Source of the DNA: Eubacteriales bacterium
GTDB lineage: Bacteria; Bacillota_A; Clostridia; Christensenellales; Aristaeellaceae
Reading direction: 5' to 3'
Assembly (NCBI GenBank): GCA_029974035.1
Contig: JARKQG010000030.1
Span: 18,675 to 82,674 of the forward strand
DNA length: 64,000 bases
The notes under the pieces: model-generated
The model's input: the letters and a program-made list of their open reading frames with translations, nothing else
The model's database searches: none
What the model was told of the DNA's origin: nothing
Shown here: positions 7,948-16,646 of the stretch, piece after piece
Position numbering within the stretch: the first letter of the stretch is position 1
Layout of the letters: every line of letters starts with the position of its first letter
Made by a program: the position numbers and the translations under genes

Positions 7948-8970
7948 GTGGACGGACGTCTGGCAAGACCGTTAAAACTCGCGGCGCTGGGCGTGGCGGC
8001 GCTGCTGCTTATGTGTCTATTCTGGCGTCAGGCTTTGCTGGCGCTGAAGATGGTGCTAGGCGGCAGCGTCCTTGCGTTTTTGCTGGAGCCGCTGTGCGCC
8101 CGCGTCGAAGCGCGCCTGAGCCGCCCGGCAGCCGCCGGCGTCAGCCTCGCCATCGCCTTTCTGGCCGTGACCGGCGCGCTCTTTTTGCTGATTCCGCCGC
8201 TGATCGGCCAGATCGGCGAGCTGGCGGAGCGCGCGCCGGAACTGATGCGCTCCGCCAGCCGGGCGCTGGAGGGCGTCAACCGCTGGCTGGAAACCAAGTC
8301 GCTTCCGCCGCTGCCGCAACCCGGCATCAACGCCTCCGCGATCAACGAAGCCGCGAGCCGCGCGCTGGGAGGCACGCTCAGCATGGCCGGATCGGTGGCG
8401 GGGGGCTTTGCGCTTACGATCATGACCATCGCGCTGGGGTACTACTTCCTCGCCGACCGGGACAGGATGCTGCTCTACCTTGAGCTGGCCATCCCCCAGC
8501 CCGCGCGGCGCATTGTGCTGCGGATGGCCTCCAGCGCCAAGGCAACCATTCGGCTCTACCTCCGCGCGCAGGTGACGATCTCCCTGATCGTCGGCACCAT
8601 TGCAGGGCTCGGCTTCTGGGCCGTCGGGCTGAAAAACCCGCTGCTCATGGGTGCCATCGTCGCGGTGTTCAACCTGATCCCATACTTCGGTCCGTTTCTG
8701 GGGGGCATTCCGGTGACGGTGTCCGCGCTGGTCGAGGGGCTGGGGAAGACCGCGATGACGCTCTTCATCCTCTTCGCGGTGCAGCAGATGGACGGACTGG
8801 TCATCAGCCCCCGCATCATGGGCGGCGTGATGGGCGTGCACCCGGCGGCGGTATTGATCGCCATCGCCGTGGGCGGCAGCGTCGGCGGCGTGGCCGGGAT
8901 GCTGTTTGCGCTGCCGGTGCTGCGGATCACAAAGACATGCCTGCGCGTATGGGCTGCGCGGCGCGAATAA
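7948..8970 (+). CDS. AI-2E family (PerM-like) membrane transporter
   Basis: A 340-residue polytopic membrane protein of the AI-2E/PerM family. It has N-terminal hydrophobic segments, a soluble central region at about 90-125, and C-terminal segments containing the family blocks NPLLMGAIVAVFNLIPYFGP and MDGLVISPRIMG with VHPAAVLIA. Substrates vary in the family (autoinducer-2, indole, sodium/proton antiport), and the sequence does not decide among them. The start is GTG, seven bases after the YtxH-like stop. Only a weak ribosome-binding site is visible. Confidence 0.88.
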   Translation: MDGRLARPLKLAALGVAALLLMCLFWRQALLALKMVLGGSVLAFLLEPLCARVEARLSRPAAAGVSLAIAFLAVTGALFLLIPPLIGQIGELAERAPELMRSASRALEGVNRWLETKSLPPLPQPGINASAINEAASRALGGTLSMAGSVAGGFALTIMTIALGYYFLADRDRMLLYLELAIPQPARRIVLRMASSAKATIRLYLRAQVTISLIVGTIAGLGFWAVGLKNPLLMGAIVAVFNLIPYFGPFLGGIPVTVSALVEGLGKTAMTLFILFAVQQMDGLVISPRIMGGVMGVHPAAVLIAIAVGGSVGGVAGMLFALPVLRITKTCLRVWAARRE

Positions 8971-8974
8971 ATGA

Positions 8975-9003
8975 TTGAAAATTGCGCCATCCTGTAGTAT
9001 AAT
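8975..9003 (+). promoter_or_regulatory. Sigma-A promoter for ireB-ruvX
   Basis: TTGAAA and a perfect TATAAT are 17 bases apart, just after the AI-2E-family gene. The predicted start is near 9010, leaving a leader of about 33 bases. Confidence 0.85.
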
Positions 9004-9042
9004 GGGAACATGGGCCCATTCGCTGCTGGAAGGCGGTGCATT

Positions 9043-9312
9043 ATGAACAGCAAATTTGGCGAAACCAGCAAATTCAATTATGCCCCGACTTCGTCGGACA
9101 CGGCCGAGGAGATTATTCTCTCGGTCTATCAGTCGCTCAAAGCCAAGGGGCATGACCCGATCATGCAGCTCGTGGGCTACATCGTGTCAGGCGATCCGAC
9201 CTACATCACCAGCTACAACAACGCGCGGTCGCTGATCCGCAGGCTGGAGCGGGACGAAATTCTGGAAGAGCTGGTCAGCTTCTACGTCGCGCAGCATACG
9301 TCCGACCGATGA
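9043..9312 (+). CDS. ireB: IreB-family regulatory phosphoprotein
   Basis: An 89-residue member of the IreB/DUF965 (YrzL) family. In Enterococcus faecalis, IreB is phosphorylated by the PASTA kinase IreK and affects cephalosporin resistance. Family blocks are [35 protein letters not shown] and [18 protein letters not shown]. The N-terminus is rich in Thr and Ser ([14 protein letters not shown]), where IreB is phosphorylated. GGAAGGCGG precedes the ATG. The stop overlaps ruvX by four bases. Confidence 0.92.
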   Translation: MNSKFGETSKFNYAPTSSDTAEEIILSVYQSLKAKGHDPIMQLVGYIVSGDPTYITSYNNARSLIRRLERDEILEELVSFYVAQHTSDR

Positions 9313-9755
9313 CCGTCGGCGGGCCGAGGGTGCTGGCGCTGGACGTCGGCGAGAAGCGCATCGGCGTGGCGGTTTCCGATCCGCTGGGGTTGACGGCGCA
9401 GGGCGTTGAAACCATCTTCACCCGGGGGGCCGAACGGGATCTTCAGCGCATCTCGGAACTGGCCGCGCGGTATGAAACAAAGCGCCTTCTGGTGGGCCTG
9501 CCGAGGAACATGGACGGCTCCTTCGGCCCCCAGGCCGAGCGGATTCGGGATTTTTCCAGAGCGCTGGAGGCGTCGGGGTTTCGGGTCAGACACGAGGACG
9601 AGCGCATGACCACCCGGATGGCTCGCCGCGTGCTGCTGGAAGGCGACGTGCGGCGCGCCAAGCGCAAGGAAGTCGTCGACAAGCTGGCCGCCACTTTCAT
9701 CCTGCAGAGCTTTCTGGATGGCGGCGGTTGGCCTTCGGAAGATCCGGAAGATTGA
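9309..9755 (+). CDS. ruvX: Holliday junction resolvase-like YqgF/RuvX
   Basis: A 148-residue RNase H-fold nuclease of the YqgF/RuvX family, implicated in 16S rRNA 5' maturation and in DNA junction processing. The first acidic motif is [16 protein letters not shown], followed by [12 protein letters not shown] and a C-terminal [14 protein letters not shown] with the final conserved Asp. It starts in an ATGA overlap with ireB and is followed by the DUF1292 gene, the conserved Bacillota order. Confidence 0.93.
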   Translation: MTVGGPRVLALDVGEKRIGVAVSDPLGLTAQGVETIFTRGAERDLQRISELAARYETKRLLVGLPRNMDGSFGPQAERIRDFSRALEASGFRVRHEDERMTTRMARRVLLEGDVRRAKRKEVVDKLAATFILQSFLDGGGWPSEDPED

Positions 9756-9768
9756 GGGAGGGCCTGAC

Positions 9769-10083
9769 ATGGAGGACAACCGGATGGAGAGCGGCAACGA
9801 AATCATCGAGCTGATTGACGAGGACGGAAAGGCCGTCCGGTTTGAACACCTGATGACGGTCGAATACGAGGGCGATCCCTACGTGCTGCTGGTGCCCATC
9901 GACGAGCTTCAGGATGTGGACGAGGACGAAGTGGTCATCCTGAAGATCGAAGCGGGCGAGGACGGCGACGACGCCTATGTGGGCGTCGAGGACGAGGAGC
10001 TGCTCGAAAAGATTTTTGAGCGGTACCTGGAGATCGCCGAGGCCGACGAGGCCGCCCAGGAAGAAAACGAGGACCGCGACTGA
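9769..10083 (+). CDS. DUF1292 (YrzB-like) acidic protein
   Basis: A 104-residue, very acidic protein of the DUF1292/YrzB family, which is regularly encoded after ireB-ruvX. Its function is unknown. The family core is IIELIDEDGKAVRFEHLMTV with YVLLVP and EVVILKIE, and the tail is almost all Glu, Asp and Ala. GAGGGAGGG precedes the ATG by about six bases. No terminator is obvious before the pheS promoter. Confidence 0.85.
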   Translation: MEDNRMESGNEIIELIDEDGKAVRFEHLMTVEYEGDPYVLLVPIDELQDVDEDEVVILKIEAGEDGDDAYVGVEDEELLEKIFERYLEIAEADEAAQEENEDRD

Positions 10084-10091
10084 ACCTTAAC

Positions 10092-10120
10092 TTGCGGGCC
10101 CGGGCGGGCCGTGCTATAAT
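10092..10120 (+). promoter_or_regulatory. Promoter of the pheST T-box transcript
   Basis: TTGCGG and TATAAT are 17 bases apart. Transcription would begin near 10127, at the start of the T-box leader. Confidence 0.75.
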
Positions 10121-10126
10121 TTGATG

Positions 10127-10366
10127 CAGATTGCGCGATGAGGGAGAAGAGTAGCCGGGAAACCGGCCCGACAGAGAGGTGCGCCACCGGCTGAAAGCGC
10201 GCCGGGCCAAGGAACCGGTGAAGTTCGCTCCGGAGCACGCGGGCTGAAGGCCAGTAGGTCCGCGCGGATTCATCCTCGTTACCGGATGAGAGGCCTGCCG
10301 CCCGCTGGGCGCGGGCGAATTTGGGTGGTACCGCGAAACCTCGCCCCAGTTGGGGGCGGGGTCTTT
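10127..10366 (+). promoter_or_regulatory. T-box leader (tRNA-Phe sensing) upstream of pheS
   Basis: The diagnostic T-box GGGTGGTACCGCG lies at 10323-10335. It is followed by a GC-rich terminator stem (CTCGCCCC paired with GGGGCGGGG) and TCTTTT. Upstream are a long Stem-I region and the conserved CGTTA...GAGAGG segment near 10277-10294. A TTC triplet at 10224-10226 is the likely phenylalanine specifier. Uncharged tRNA-Phe should favour the antiterminator and allow pheST expression. Confidence 0.92.
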
Positions 10367-10389
10367 TGCATTCTGAAGGAGGGGCGTTC

Positions 10390-11412
10390 ATGCAGAAAAA
10401 CATTCAGGAGATCGAGTCCCGCGTATCGCGGGAGCTTGAGGGGAGCCGGAGCCTTCCGGCGCTGGAGGAGCTCCGGGTGCGCGTGCTGGGGCGCAAGGGC
10501 GAGCTGACCGGCCTGCTTCGAAGTCTGGGCCAGGCGCCGGCCGAGGAGCGGCCGCGGCTGGGCCAGATGGTCAACGCCGCCCGCGAGAAGATCGAGCGGG
10601 CCATCGATGCGCGCGCCAGGGCCCTCGAGGGCGCGGCAAAGCAGGCGCGGCTGAAGGACGAGGCCATCGATGTGACGCTGCCGGGGCAAACGCGCTCCGC
10701 GGGCAGCCTGCATCCGATGTACCTGGTGCAGGATCAGCTGCTGTCCATCTTCACGGGCATGGGCTTTTCCGTGGTCGAAGGCCCGGAGGTGGAGTTTGAC
10801 CACTTTAATTTCGAGCTTCTGAATCTGCCCAAGAACCACCCGGCCCGGGACGCGCAGGACACCTTCTACATTGACGATGAAATCGTGCTGCGCACCCATA
10901 CTTCGCCGGTGCAAGCGCGGGTGATGACCACCCGCAAGCCGCCGATCCGCATCATATGCCCGGGGCGCGTATATCGTGTGGACGAGTCTGACGCCACCCA
11001 TTCGCCGGTGTTTCACCAGCTGGAGGGACTGGTGGTGGACGAGGGCGTCTCGATGGGTGACCTCAAGGGCACGCTGGACCTCTTTGCCCGCAAGCTCTTC
11101 GGCGACGACATCCGGACGCGCTTTCGCCCGTCCTTTTTCCCGTTCACCGAGCCGTCGGCCGAGTTTGACGTCAGCTGCTCCGCCTGCAAGGGCGAGGGCT
11201 GCCGCATCTGCAAGGGCAGCGGCTGGATCGAGGTGCTGGGCTGCGGCATGGTGAACCCGAAGGTGTTGGACATGTGCGGCATTGACGCCGGCAAGTACAC
11301 GGGCTTTGCCTTTGGCATGGGCATTGAGCGGCTGACGATTTTGAAGTACAACGTGCCCGACATGCGCTATTTCTACGAAAACGACCTGCGCTTCCTGGCG
11401 CAGTTCCGGTAA
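10390..11412 (+). CDS. pheS: Phenylalanyl-tRNA synthetase alpha subunit
   Basis: The catalytic subunit of the (alpha-beta)2 synthetase that charges tRNA-Phe. It has 340 residues, with an N-terminal coiled coil at about 1-85 and a class II catalytic core. Visible class II features are the motif 2 region (RIICPGRVYRVDESDATHSP, then FHQLEGL) and motif 3 (GMGIERLTIL). A Cys cluster, CSACKGEGCRICKGSGW, is present near residue 260. GAAGGAGGGG gives a strong ribosome-binding site. Controlled by the T-box directly upstream. Confidence 0.97.
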   Translation: MQKNIQEIESRVSRELEGSRSLPALEELRVRVLGRKGELTGLLRSLGQAPAEERPRLGQMVNAAREKIERAIDARARALEGAAKQARLKDEAIDVTLPGQTRSAGSLHPMYLVQDQLLSIFTGMGFSVVEGPEVEFDHFNFELLNLPKNHPARDAQDTFYIDDEIVLRTHTSPVQARVMTTRKPPIRIICPGRVYRVDESDATHSPVFHQLEGLVVDEGVSMGDLKGTLDLFARKLFGDDIRTRFRPSFFPFTEPSAEFDVSCSACKGEGCRICKGSGWIEVLGCGMVNPKVLDMCGIDAGKYTGFAFGMGIERLTILKYNVPDMRYFYENDLRFLAQFR

Positions 11413-11423
11413 GGAGGTCCCCC

Positions 11424-13811
11424 ATGAAAGTACCGATGAACTGGCTGCGCGAGTATGTGGACGTCAAGCTTGACGTGGCCGAGTACGCGCGGCGCATGGT
11501 GATGAGCGGCACCGGCGTCGAGGGCATCAGCGCCACCGGCGGCGATTTTGAGGGCGTGGTTGTGGGCCGCGTGCTGACCTGCGAGGATCACCCCAATTCC
11601 GATCACCTGCACGTGTGCATGGTGGACGTGGGCCGGGAGGCGCCGCTTCAGATCGTGTGCGGCGCGCCCAACGTGCACGCGGGCCAACTGGTGCCGGTAG
11701 CCCTTGAGGGCGCGCGGCTGCCCGGCGGCGTCATCAAAAAGGGAAAGCTCCGCGGCGTGGAATCCCACGGCATGATTTGCTCCGGGCCGGAGCTCAACGT
11801 GCCCGCGGGGCTCTACCCCAACGTGGGCGACGAGGGCATTCTCGTCATCACCGACGAAGTTTCGCCCGGCGTGTGCGCAAAGGGCGTGCTGGGCCTGGGC
11901 GACGACGTGGTGGATTTTGAGATCCTCGCCAACCGGCCGGACTGCCTGAGCGTGTGGGGCATTGCCCGGGAGAGCGCGGCGGTCCTGGGCGAGTACTGCG
12001 TGATGCCGGAGATCGATGTGGAGGAAAAGGGCGCGCCCGTCGAAACCCACGCCTCCGTGGAGGTGCTGGACGACGCGCTCTGCCCGCGCTACTGTGCCCG
12101 GGTGGTGACCAACGTCCGGATCGGCCCGTCCCCAAAGTGGATGCGCGCCTACCTGCACGCGGCGGGCATCCGGCCCATCAACAACATTGTGGACATCACC
12201 AATTTTGTAATGCTGGAGACCGGGCACCCGATGCACGCCTTTGACCTCGCCCGGGTGCGGGAGGGAAGGATCATTGTGCGCCGCGCGAAGCCCGGCGAAG
12301 AACTGACCACGCTGGACGGGAAAAAACATGCGCTGACGGGCGGCATGCTGGTCATCGCGGATGCCGAGCATGCCACCGGCCTTGCCGGAATCATGGGCGG
12401 CGAGGAATCCGAAATCGGCGAGGATACCCGGAGCGTTCTTTTTGAATGCGCCGCCTTTGACCGCACCGGCATCCGCCTTACCAGCCGCGCGCTGGGCATT
12501 CGCACGGAATCCTCCGCCCGGTTTGAAAAGGGCGTGTGCGCCGAGAGCACCCTCGAGGCGCTGGAGCGCGCCGTCATGCTGGTGAACATGCTGGCCTGCG
12601 GAGACGTGGCGCCGGGCGTCATCGATCTGTACCCGAATCCCGCCGACGAACGGGAGATTACGGCCAGCGTCCGCCGCATACAGCAGCTGATCGGCGTCGA
12701 AGTGCCGCCGGAGCAGATGGAGGAGATTCTGAACAGCCTCGGCATCGACACCACGCGCTCCGACGACGAAATGGTCTGCGTGCCGCCCGCCTGGCGCGGC
12801 GACATAGAGACTGAGGCGGACCTGGCCGAGGAGGTGCTCCGGCTCTACGGCTATGACGCCATCCCCTCCACGCTGCCCAAAGGCGCGACCATGCTGGGCG
12901 AGCGAAACGAAAACCAGCGCTTCCGCGACCGCGTCAAGGAAACGCTGGTGGGCATGGGCTTTTACGAGGCGCTGAATTACTCCTTTATTTCCCCCAAATG
13001 GCTGGAGGCCATGGGCTTTGACGCGGGCGACTGGCGGCTCGATCCGCTGCCGGTGCGAAACCCGCTGGGCGAGGACACGTCGGCGATGCGTACCACGATG
13101 GCGCCTTCGATGCTCGCCGCCCTCGGCGTCAACCTGAACCGCGGCAATTTGGAGGCGCGGCTTTTCGAGCTCTCCAACGCCTTCAAACGGACTGAACCCC
13201 ACCAGCTGCCGGAGGAAATTCCGACGCTGACCATGGGCATGTACGGCGAAGGCGCGGATTTTTACCGGCTCCGCGACCATGTGGCGTGCCTTCTTGCACG
13301 GTTTGGCATCGAGGCGAAGGTGGAGGCGGGGGGCGAGAACTGGCTGCACCCGGGCAGGCGGGCGCTTGTCCGGGCCGGGGAGACCGTGCTGGGCCAGTTG
13401 GGCGAGGTGCACCCCGACGTGGCGGCGCGGTTTGAACTGGAAAATCGGCGCGTCTATCTGGCGGAGCTTTCCATCGGAGCGATGATGGCTTCGGAGGTGC
13501 CCGTCGGCGAAGTGAAGCCGCTGCCCCGCTTCCCGGCGGTCGGCCGCGACATCGCGCTGGTGATGGACGAGGGCGTCGCCATCGGCGGTGTCATGGAAAC
13601 CATCCGGCGCGCGGCGGGCAGAACCCTCGAGGACGTGAAGCTCTTTGACCTGTACCGCGGTGCGCAGGCGGGCCCGGGCCGGAAGAGCGCGGCCTTTAAA
13701 CTGACGTTCCGCGCCGCCGACCGCACGCTGACCGACGGCGAGGTATCCGCCAGCTTTGACAAGATCGTAAAGGCCTGCGAAACCACCCACGGCGCGAAGC
13801 TGAGGGCGTAG
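11424..13811 (+). CDS. pheT: Phenylalanyl-tRNA synthetase beta subunit
   Basis: The 795-residue beta subunit. In order it has a tRNA-binding OB-type domain at about 40-150 (VVGRVLTCEDHPNSDHLHVC), the B3/B4 editing domain at about 210-380 (RPINNIVDITNFVMLETGHP), the B5 domain near 400-470, a degenerate synthetase-like core, and a C-terminal ferredoxin-like anticodon-binding domain at about 700-795 (PLPRFPAVGRDIALVM). Length and order are standard. It follows pheS by 11 bases and is co-transcribed. Confidence 0.97.
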   Translation: MKVPMNWLREYVDVKLDVAEYARRMVMSGTGVEGISATGGDFEGVVVGRVLTCEDHPNSDHLHVCMVDVGREAPLQIVCGAPNVHAGQLVPVALEGARLPGGVIKKGKLRGVESHGMICSGPELNVPAGLYPNVGDEGILVITDEVSPGVCAKGVLGLGDDVVDFEILANRPDCLSVWGIARESAAVLGEYCVMPEIDVEEKGAPVETHASVEVLDDALCPRYCARVVTNVRIGPSPKWMRAYLHAAGIRPINNIVDITNFVMLETGHPMHAFDLARVREGRIIVRRAKPGEELTTLDGKKHALTGGMLVIADAEHATGLAGIMGGEESEIGEDTRSVLFECAAFDRTGIRLTSRALGIRTESSARFEKGVCAESTLEALERAVMLVNMLACGDVAPGVIDLYPNPADEREITASVRRIQQLIGVEVPPEQMEEILNSLGIDTTRSDDEMVCVPPAWRGDIETEADLAEEVLRLYGYDAIPSTLPKGATMLGERNENQRFRDRVKETLVGMGFYEALNYSFISPKWLEAMGFDAGDWRLDPLPVRNPLGEDTSAMRTTMAPSMLAALGVNLNRGNLEARLFELSNAFKRTEPHQLPEEIPTLTMGMYGEGADFYRLRDHVACLLARFGIEAKVEAGGENWLHPGRRALVRAGETVLGQLGEVHPDVAARFELENRRVYLAELSIGAMMASEVPVGEVKPLPRFPAVGRDIALVMDEGVAIGGVMETIRRAAGRTLEDVKLFDLYRGAQAGPGRKSAAFKLTFRAADRTLTDGEVSASFDKIVKACETTHGAKLRA

Positions 13812-13822
13812 GAACGGAAAAG

Positions 13823-13863
13823 GGGGGGCCGCCACGGGGAAATCTCCCCGTGGCGGCCCCTTG
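13823..13863 (+). terminator. Terminator between pheT and glgB
   Basis: A near-perfect 17-base stem (AGGGGCCGCCACGGGGA with its complement) closes a four-base AATC loop. It lies between convergent genes and could act in both directions. The flanking T and A runs are short. Confidence 0.7.
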
Positions 13864-13876
13864 CCTATCGGGAAAC

Positions 13877-15898
13877 CTACGGTTCCACCCGCTTCAGCAC
13901 CATGGCGGTGCGGCAGGGGGCGTAGACTTGGAACGCCAGGCCGCGCGCCCGGGTAAACTCCGTCTGATAAACCACTTGATCCGATATGCGGCCCTGACCG
14001 CCGAAGGCTTCGTCGTCCGTGGAGAACACCACCCGGTAGCCGCCTGCGCCCACCGGGTTGACCGGAAGCCAGAAACCCTCCTGGGATTTCGTCGGGTGGA
14101 AGTTGAAAAGGTACACCAGGCCGCCCTTCGAGAACGCGAGGAGCTTGTTTTCCTGGTCAATCCAGAGGTTGTTAAGGTCCCTTTTCACCAGCACCCGGTA
14201 CTTGCGCGCAAATTTCAGCATCGCGCGGTCAAAATCCCGCAGCCATTCGTACTTCAGAAAGCCGTTGTCCGCCAGCGACCACTGACGGCGCGCGTACTGA
14301 AAGGACCAGCCGTTGCCCTCCCGCGGGAAGTCGATCCACTCCGGATGGCCGAACTCGTTGCCCATGAAGTTGAGGTACCCGTCGCAGGCCAGCGCCAGCG
14401 TGATGAAGCGGATCATCTTCGATAGGGCGATGGCCCGGTCGATCGCCAGCGAGTGGTAGCTCTTGTTCATGCCGGCGTACATCTCCGCGTCGGCCATGCG
14501 GAAAATCAGCGTCTTATCGCCCACCAGCGCCTGGTCGTGGGACTCGCAGTAGCCGATGGAGGCCTCCTGGGGCCGGCGGGTGGTCAGCTCGTACCACATG
14601 CGCGCCATATCCCAGTGCTCGTCGTCAATTTCCAGCATTTTGATCCAGAAGTCGGGCACGCCCATCGCCAGCCGGTAGTCAAACCCGACGCCGCCGTAGC
14701 GGATCGGCAGGCACATGCCGGGCATGCCGCTCATGTCCTCAGCGACGGTGACGGCGAAGGGGTTGACCGCGTGAATCAGCTCGTTGGCCAGTTGCAGGTA
14801 GGTGACGGCCTCCACATCGGTATTCAGGCTGAAGTACTTGTCATAGCCGTCAAAGGCGCGACCCAGCCCGTGATCGTGGTAGAGCATGGAGGTGACGCCG
14901 TCAAAGCGGAAGCCGTCAAAGTGGTACTCCTCCAGCCAGAACTTGCAGTTGGAGAGCAGGAAGTGGATCACCTCGTGCTTTCCGTAATTGAAGAGCTTGG
15001 TGTCCCACGCCGGGTGGGTGCCGGCCGCACCCTTGCGGAAAAACTGGTCCTCGGTGCCGTCAAAGCGGTTGATGCCCTCTGCGGTATTTTGGGCCGCGTG
15101 GGAGTGGACCAGGTCCAGCAGCACCAGCATGTCCATGCCATGGGCGGTGTTGATGAGGTATTTCAAATCCTCCGGCTCGCCGTACCAGGAGGACGCCGCG
15201 AAGAAGTTGGACACCTGATAGCCGAAGGACGCGTAGTAGGGATGCTCCTGGATGGCCATCAGCTGCACCGCGTTATAGCCGCCCGCCTTGATGCGGGGCA
15301 GCACATGATCGGCAAACTCCCGGTACGTGCCGATGCGGCCTTCCTCCTGGGCCATGCCCACGTGGGCCTCATAGATGTAGAGGGGGCTGATCTTTCGGCG
15401 GCCGTAGCCACCGTCCGTCCATCGGAAGGGCGCCTTGGGGGCCCACACCTGGCCGGAAAAGCTCTTGTCCGCCTTGTCCTGAACGACCCTGCGGATGTAG
15501 AGGGGAATGTGGTCCGTGCGGACGCCGCCGTTTGTCACCTGCACCTTGACCAGGTCTTTGTGCCGGAGGGCGTCCGCGGGCAGCTCCAGTTCCCAGGAGC
15601 CGTCAGGCAACCGCTTCATCGGGTGGGATCGGCGGTCCCAGCCGTTGAAGGGGCCGATCAGGTGCATTTCGTCCGCGCCGGGCGCCCACTCGCGGTACAC
15701 CCAGCCATTTTCCGTGCGGTGGATGCCGTAGTACAGGTAGCCGTTGGCCATGGACGAAAGATCGCCCTTTGCGCCCAGCATCTTTTTGCGGATGTCCGTA
15801 AAGCGGTCCATCCGAAGGCGGATGTCGCGCCGGTACGGGGTCAGCCAGGGATCAATGCTGAGGATTTTGTACTTTTTCTCCGGCGCGGTTCTGCTCAT
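13877..15898 (-). CDS. glgB: 1,4-alpha-glucan branching enzyme, eukaryotic-like type
   Basis: A GH13 enzyme that introduces alpha-1,6 branches into glycogen. It has 673 residues. The N-terminal carbohydrate-binding domain reads YYGIHRTENGWVYREWAPGA, and the order of motifs resembles eukaryotic-type branching enzymes more than E. coli GlgB. Catalytic GH13 blocks are DLVHSHAAQN, DGFRFDGVTSMLYHDHG (nucleophile Asp), VAEDMSGMPG (acid Glu) and CESHDQALVGD. A longer open frame exists, but GGGAGGG lies seven bases before the second ATG of MFMSRTAP, used here. No other glycogen gene is adjacent. Confidence 0.93.
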   Translation of the reverse strand: MSRTAPEKKYKILSIDPWLTPYRRDIRLRMDRFTDIRKKMLGAKGDLSSMANGYLYYGIHRTENGWVYREWAPGADEMHLIGPFNGWDRRSHPMKRLPDGSWELELPADALRHKDLVKVQVTNGGVRTDHIPLYIRRVVQDKADKSFSGQVWAPKAPFRWTDGGYGRRKISPLYIYEAHVGMAQEEGRIGTYREFADHVLPRIKAGGYNAVQLMAIQEHPYYASFGYQVSNFFAASSWYGEPEDLKYLINTAHGMDMLVLLDLVHSHAAQNTAEGINRFDGTEDQFFRKGAAGTHPAWDTKLFNYGKHEVIHFLLSNCKFWLEEYHFDGFRFDGVTSMLYHDHGLGRAFDGYDKYFSLNTDVEAVTYLQLANELIHAVNPFAVTVAEDMSGMPGMCLPIRYGGVGFDYRLAMGVPDFWIKMLEIDDEHWDMARMWYELTTRRPQEASIGYCESHDQALVGDKTLIFRMADAEMYAGMNKSYHSLAIDRAIALSKMIRFITLALACDGYLNFMGNEFGHPEWIDFPREGNGWSFQYARRQWSLADNGFLKYEWLRDFDRAMLKFARKYRVLVKRDLNNLWIDQENKLLAFSKGGLVYLFNFHPTKSQEGFWLPVNPVGAGGYRVVFSTDDEAFGGQGRISDQVVYQTEFTRARGLAFQVYAPCRTAMVLKRVEP

Positions 15899-15916
15899 GA
15901 ACATCCCTCCCGGTTC

Positions 15917-15945
15917 ATTATAGCCGATCCAGGCGGGCCATGCAA
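15917..15945 (-). promoter_or_regulatory. Promoter of glgB
   Basis: On the minus strand, TTGCAT and TATAAT are 17 bases apart, about 20 bases upstream of the glgB start codon. Confidence 0.82.
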
Positions 15946-15957
15946 ACGAAACTTGGA

Positions 15958-15986
15958 TTGACATGCCTTTTTCGGGATGGTATGAT
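15958..15986 (+). promoter_or_regulatory. Promoter of folT
   Basis: A consensus TTGACA and TATGAT are 17 bases apart, back to back with the glgB promoter. The leader would be only about 15 bases, so no folate riboswitch can fit. Confidence 0.85.
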
Positions 15987-16007
15987 GGGCTGACAAGGGG
16001 GCTTAAC

Positions 16008-16556
16008 ATGGGCACACAGTGGATTACGGACCTTTCCCGGTCCGCGAAGGGGCTGAAGAACACCCGCGCGATGGTCGCCTGCGCGATGCTGCTGGCGGTC
16101 GAGGTGGTGCTGAACGCGGTCGTCTACCTGCCGATCGGCGATTTTCTCAGGATCTCCTTCGGCTATCTGGCCGTCGCCGCCTGCGGCTATCTGTACGGCC
16201 CGTCCCCGGCGATGCTGGTGGCGGCGCTTTCGGACGTGATCGTGTTCATGATCCATCCTTCCGGCGCGTTCTTCCCCGGGTTCACCCTCAACGCGGCGCT
16301 GGGCGGGCTGGTGTACGGACTCGCCTTCTACGGGCAGAGCGAAGTAAAGTGGCCGCGGGTGCTGGCGGCCCAGGGAATTATCGCGGTGGGCCTGCACATC
16401 GCGCTGAATACGCTTTGGCTGAGCCTTTTGCTGGGAAAGGGATACCTGGCGCTCTTGCCGCTGCGCGCGCTGAAAAACGCGGTCCAGTATCCAATCGACG
16501 CCGCGCTTCTGTATTTCCTATTGACGGTGCTGCGCCGCCAATTCCGGAGGGCATAG
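16008..16556 (+). CDS. folT: ECF transporter S component, folate family
   Basis: A 182-residue membrane protein with about six hydrophobic segments, resembling the FolT substrate-specificity subunit of ECF vitamin transporters. Family features are an early Arg-containing helix (KNTRAMVACAMLLAVEVVL), the ISFGYLAVAACGYLYGP block and the FFPGFTLNAALGGLVYG block. It would bind folates at the membrane and depend on a shared EcfA-EcfA'-EcfT module, which is not in this window. AAGGGGGC precedes the ATG. Confidence 0.85.
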   Translation: MGTQWITDLSRSAKGLKNTRAMVACAMLLAVEVVLNAVVYLPIGDFLRISFGYLAVAACGYLYGPSPAMLVAALSDVIVFMIHPSGAFFPGFTLNAALGGLVYGLAFYGQSEVKWPRVLAAQGIIAVGLHIALNTLWLSLLLGKGYLALLPLRALKNAVQYPIDAALLYFLLTVLRRQFRRA

Positions 16557-16585
16557 GCATACCCGTCCCTGCATCCTCATACCAT
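16557..16585 (+). promoter_or_regulatory. Candidate sigma-E promoter of spoIVA
   Basis: GCATACC and CATACCAT are 14 bases apart. The -10 element closely fits the mother-cell sigma-E consensus (CATACAnT), and spoIVA is a sigma-E gene in Bacillus. An imperfect palindrome, CCATGC-ATCGATG-GCATGG, follows at 16582-16600 and could be a regulator site. The functional reading is inference. Confidence 0.55.
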
Positions 16586-16646
16586 GCATCGATGGCATGG
16601 GTGATCGGCGTACGCCGTCTGGCGCGCCCGGCAAGGAGGATGTGTC

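Noticed and set aside
11373..13835. An 820-residue open frame on the minus strand opposite pheT
   Set aside because: It is a His/Arg/Ala-rich antisense shadow of a clear pheT gene; long shadow frames are expected at this GC content. Similar cases opposite clpC (24210-26645), mutS (37752-40610), rng (42359-43873) and glgB (14453-15961) were dropped for the same reason.
15987..16007. Possible folate riboswitch in front of folT
   Set aside because: The predicted transcription start leaves only about 15 bases before the start codon, too short for any known aptamer.
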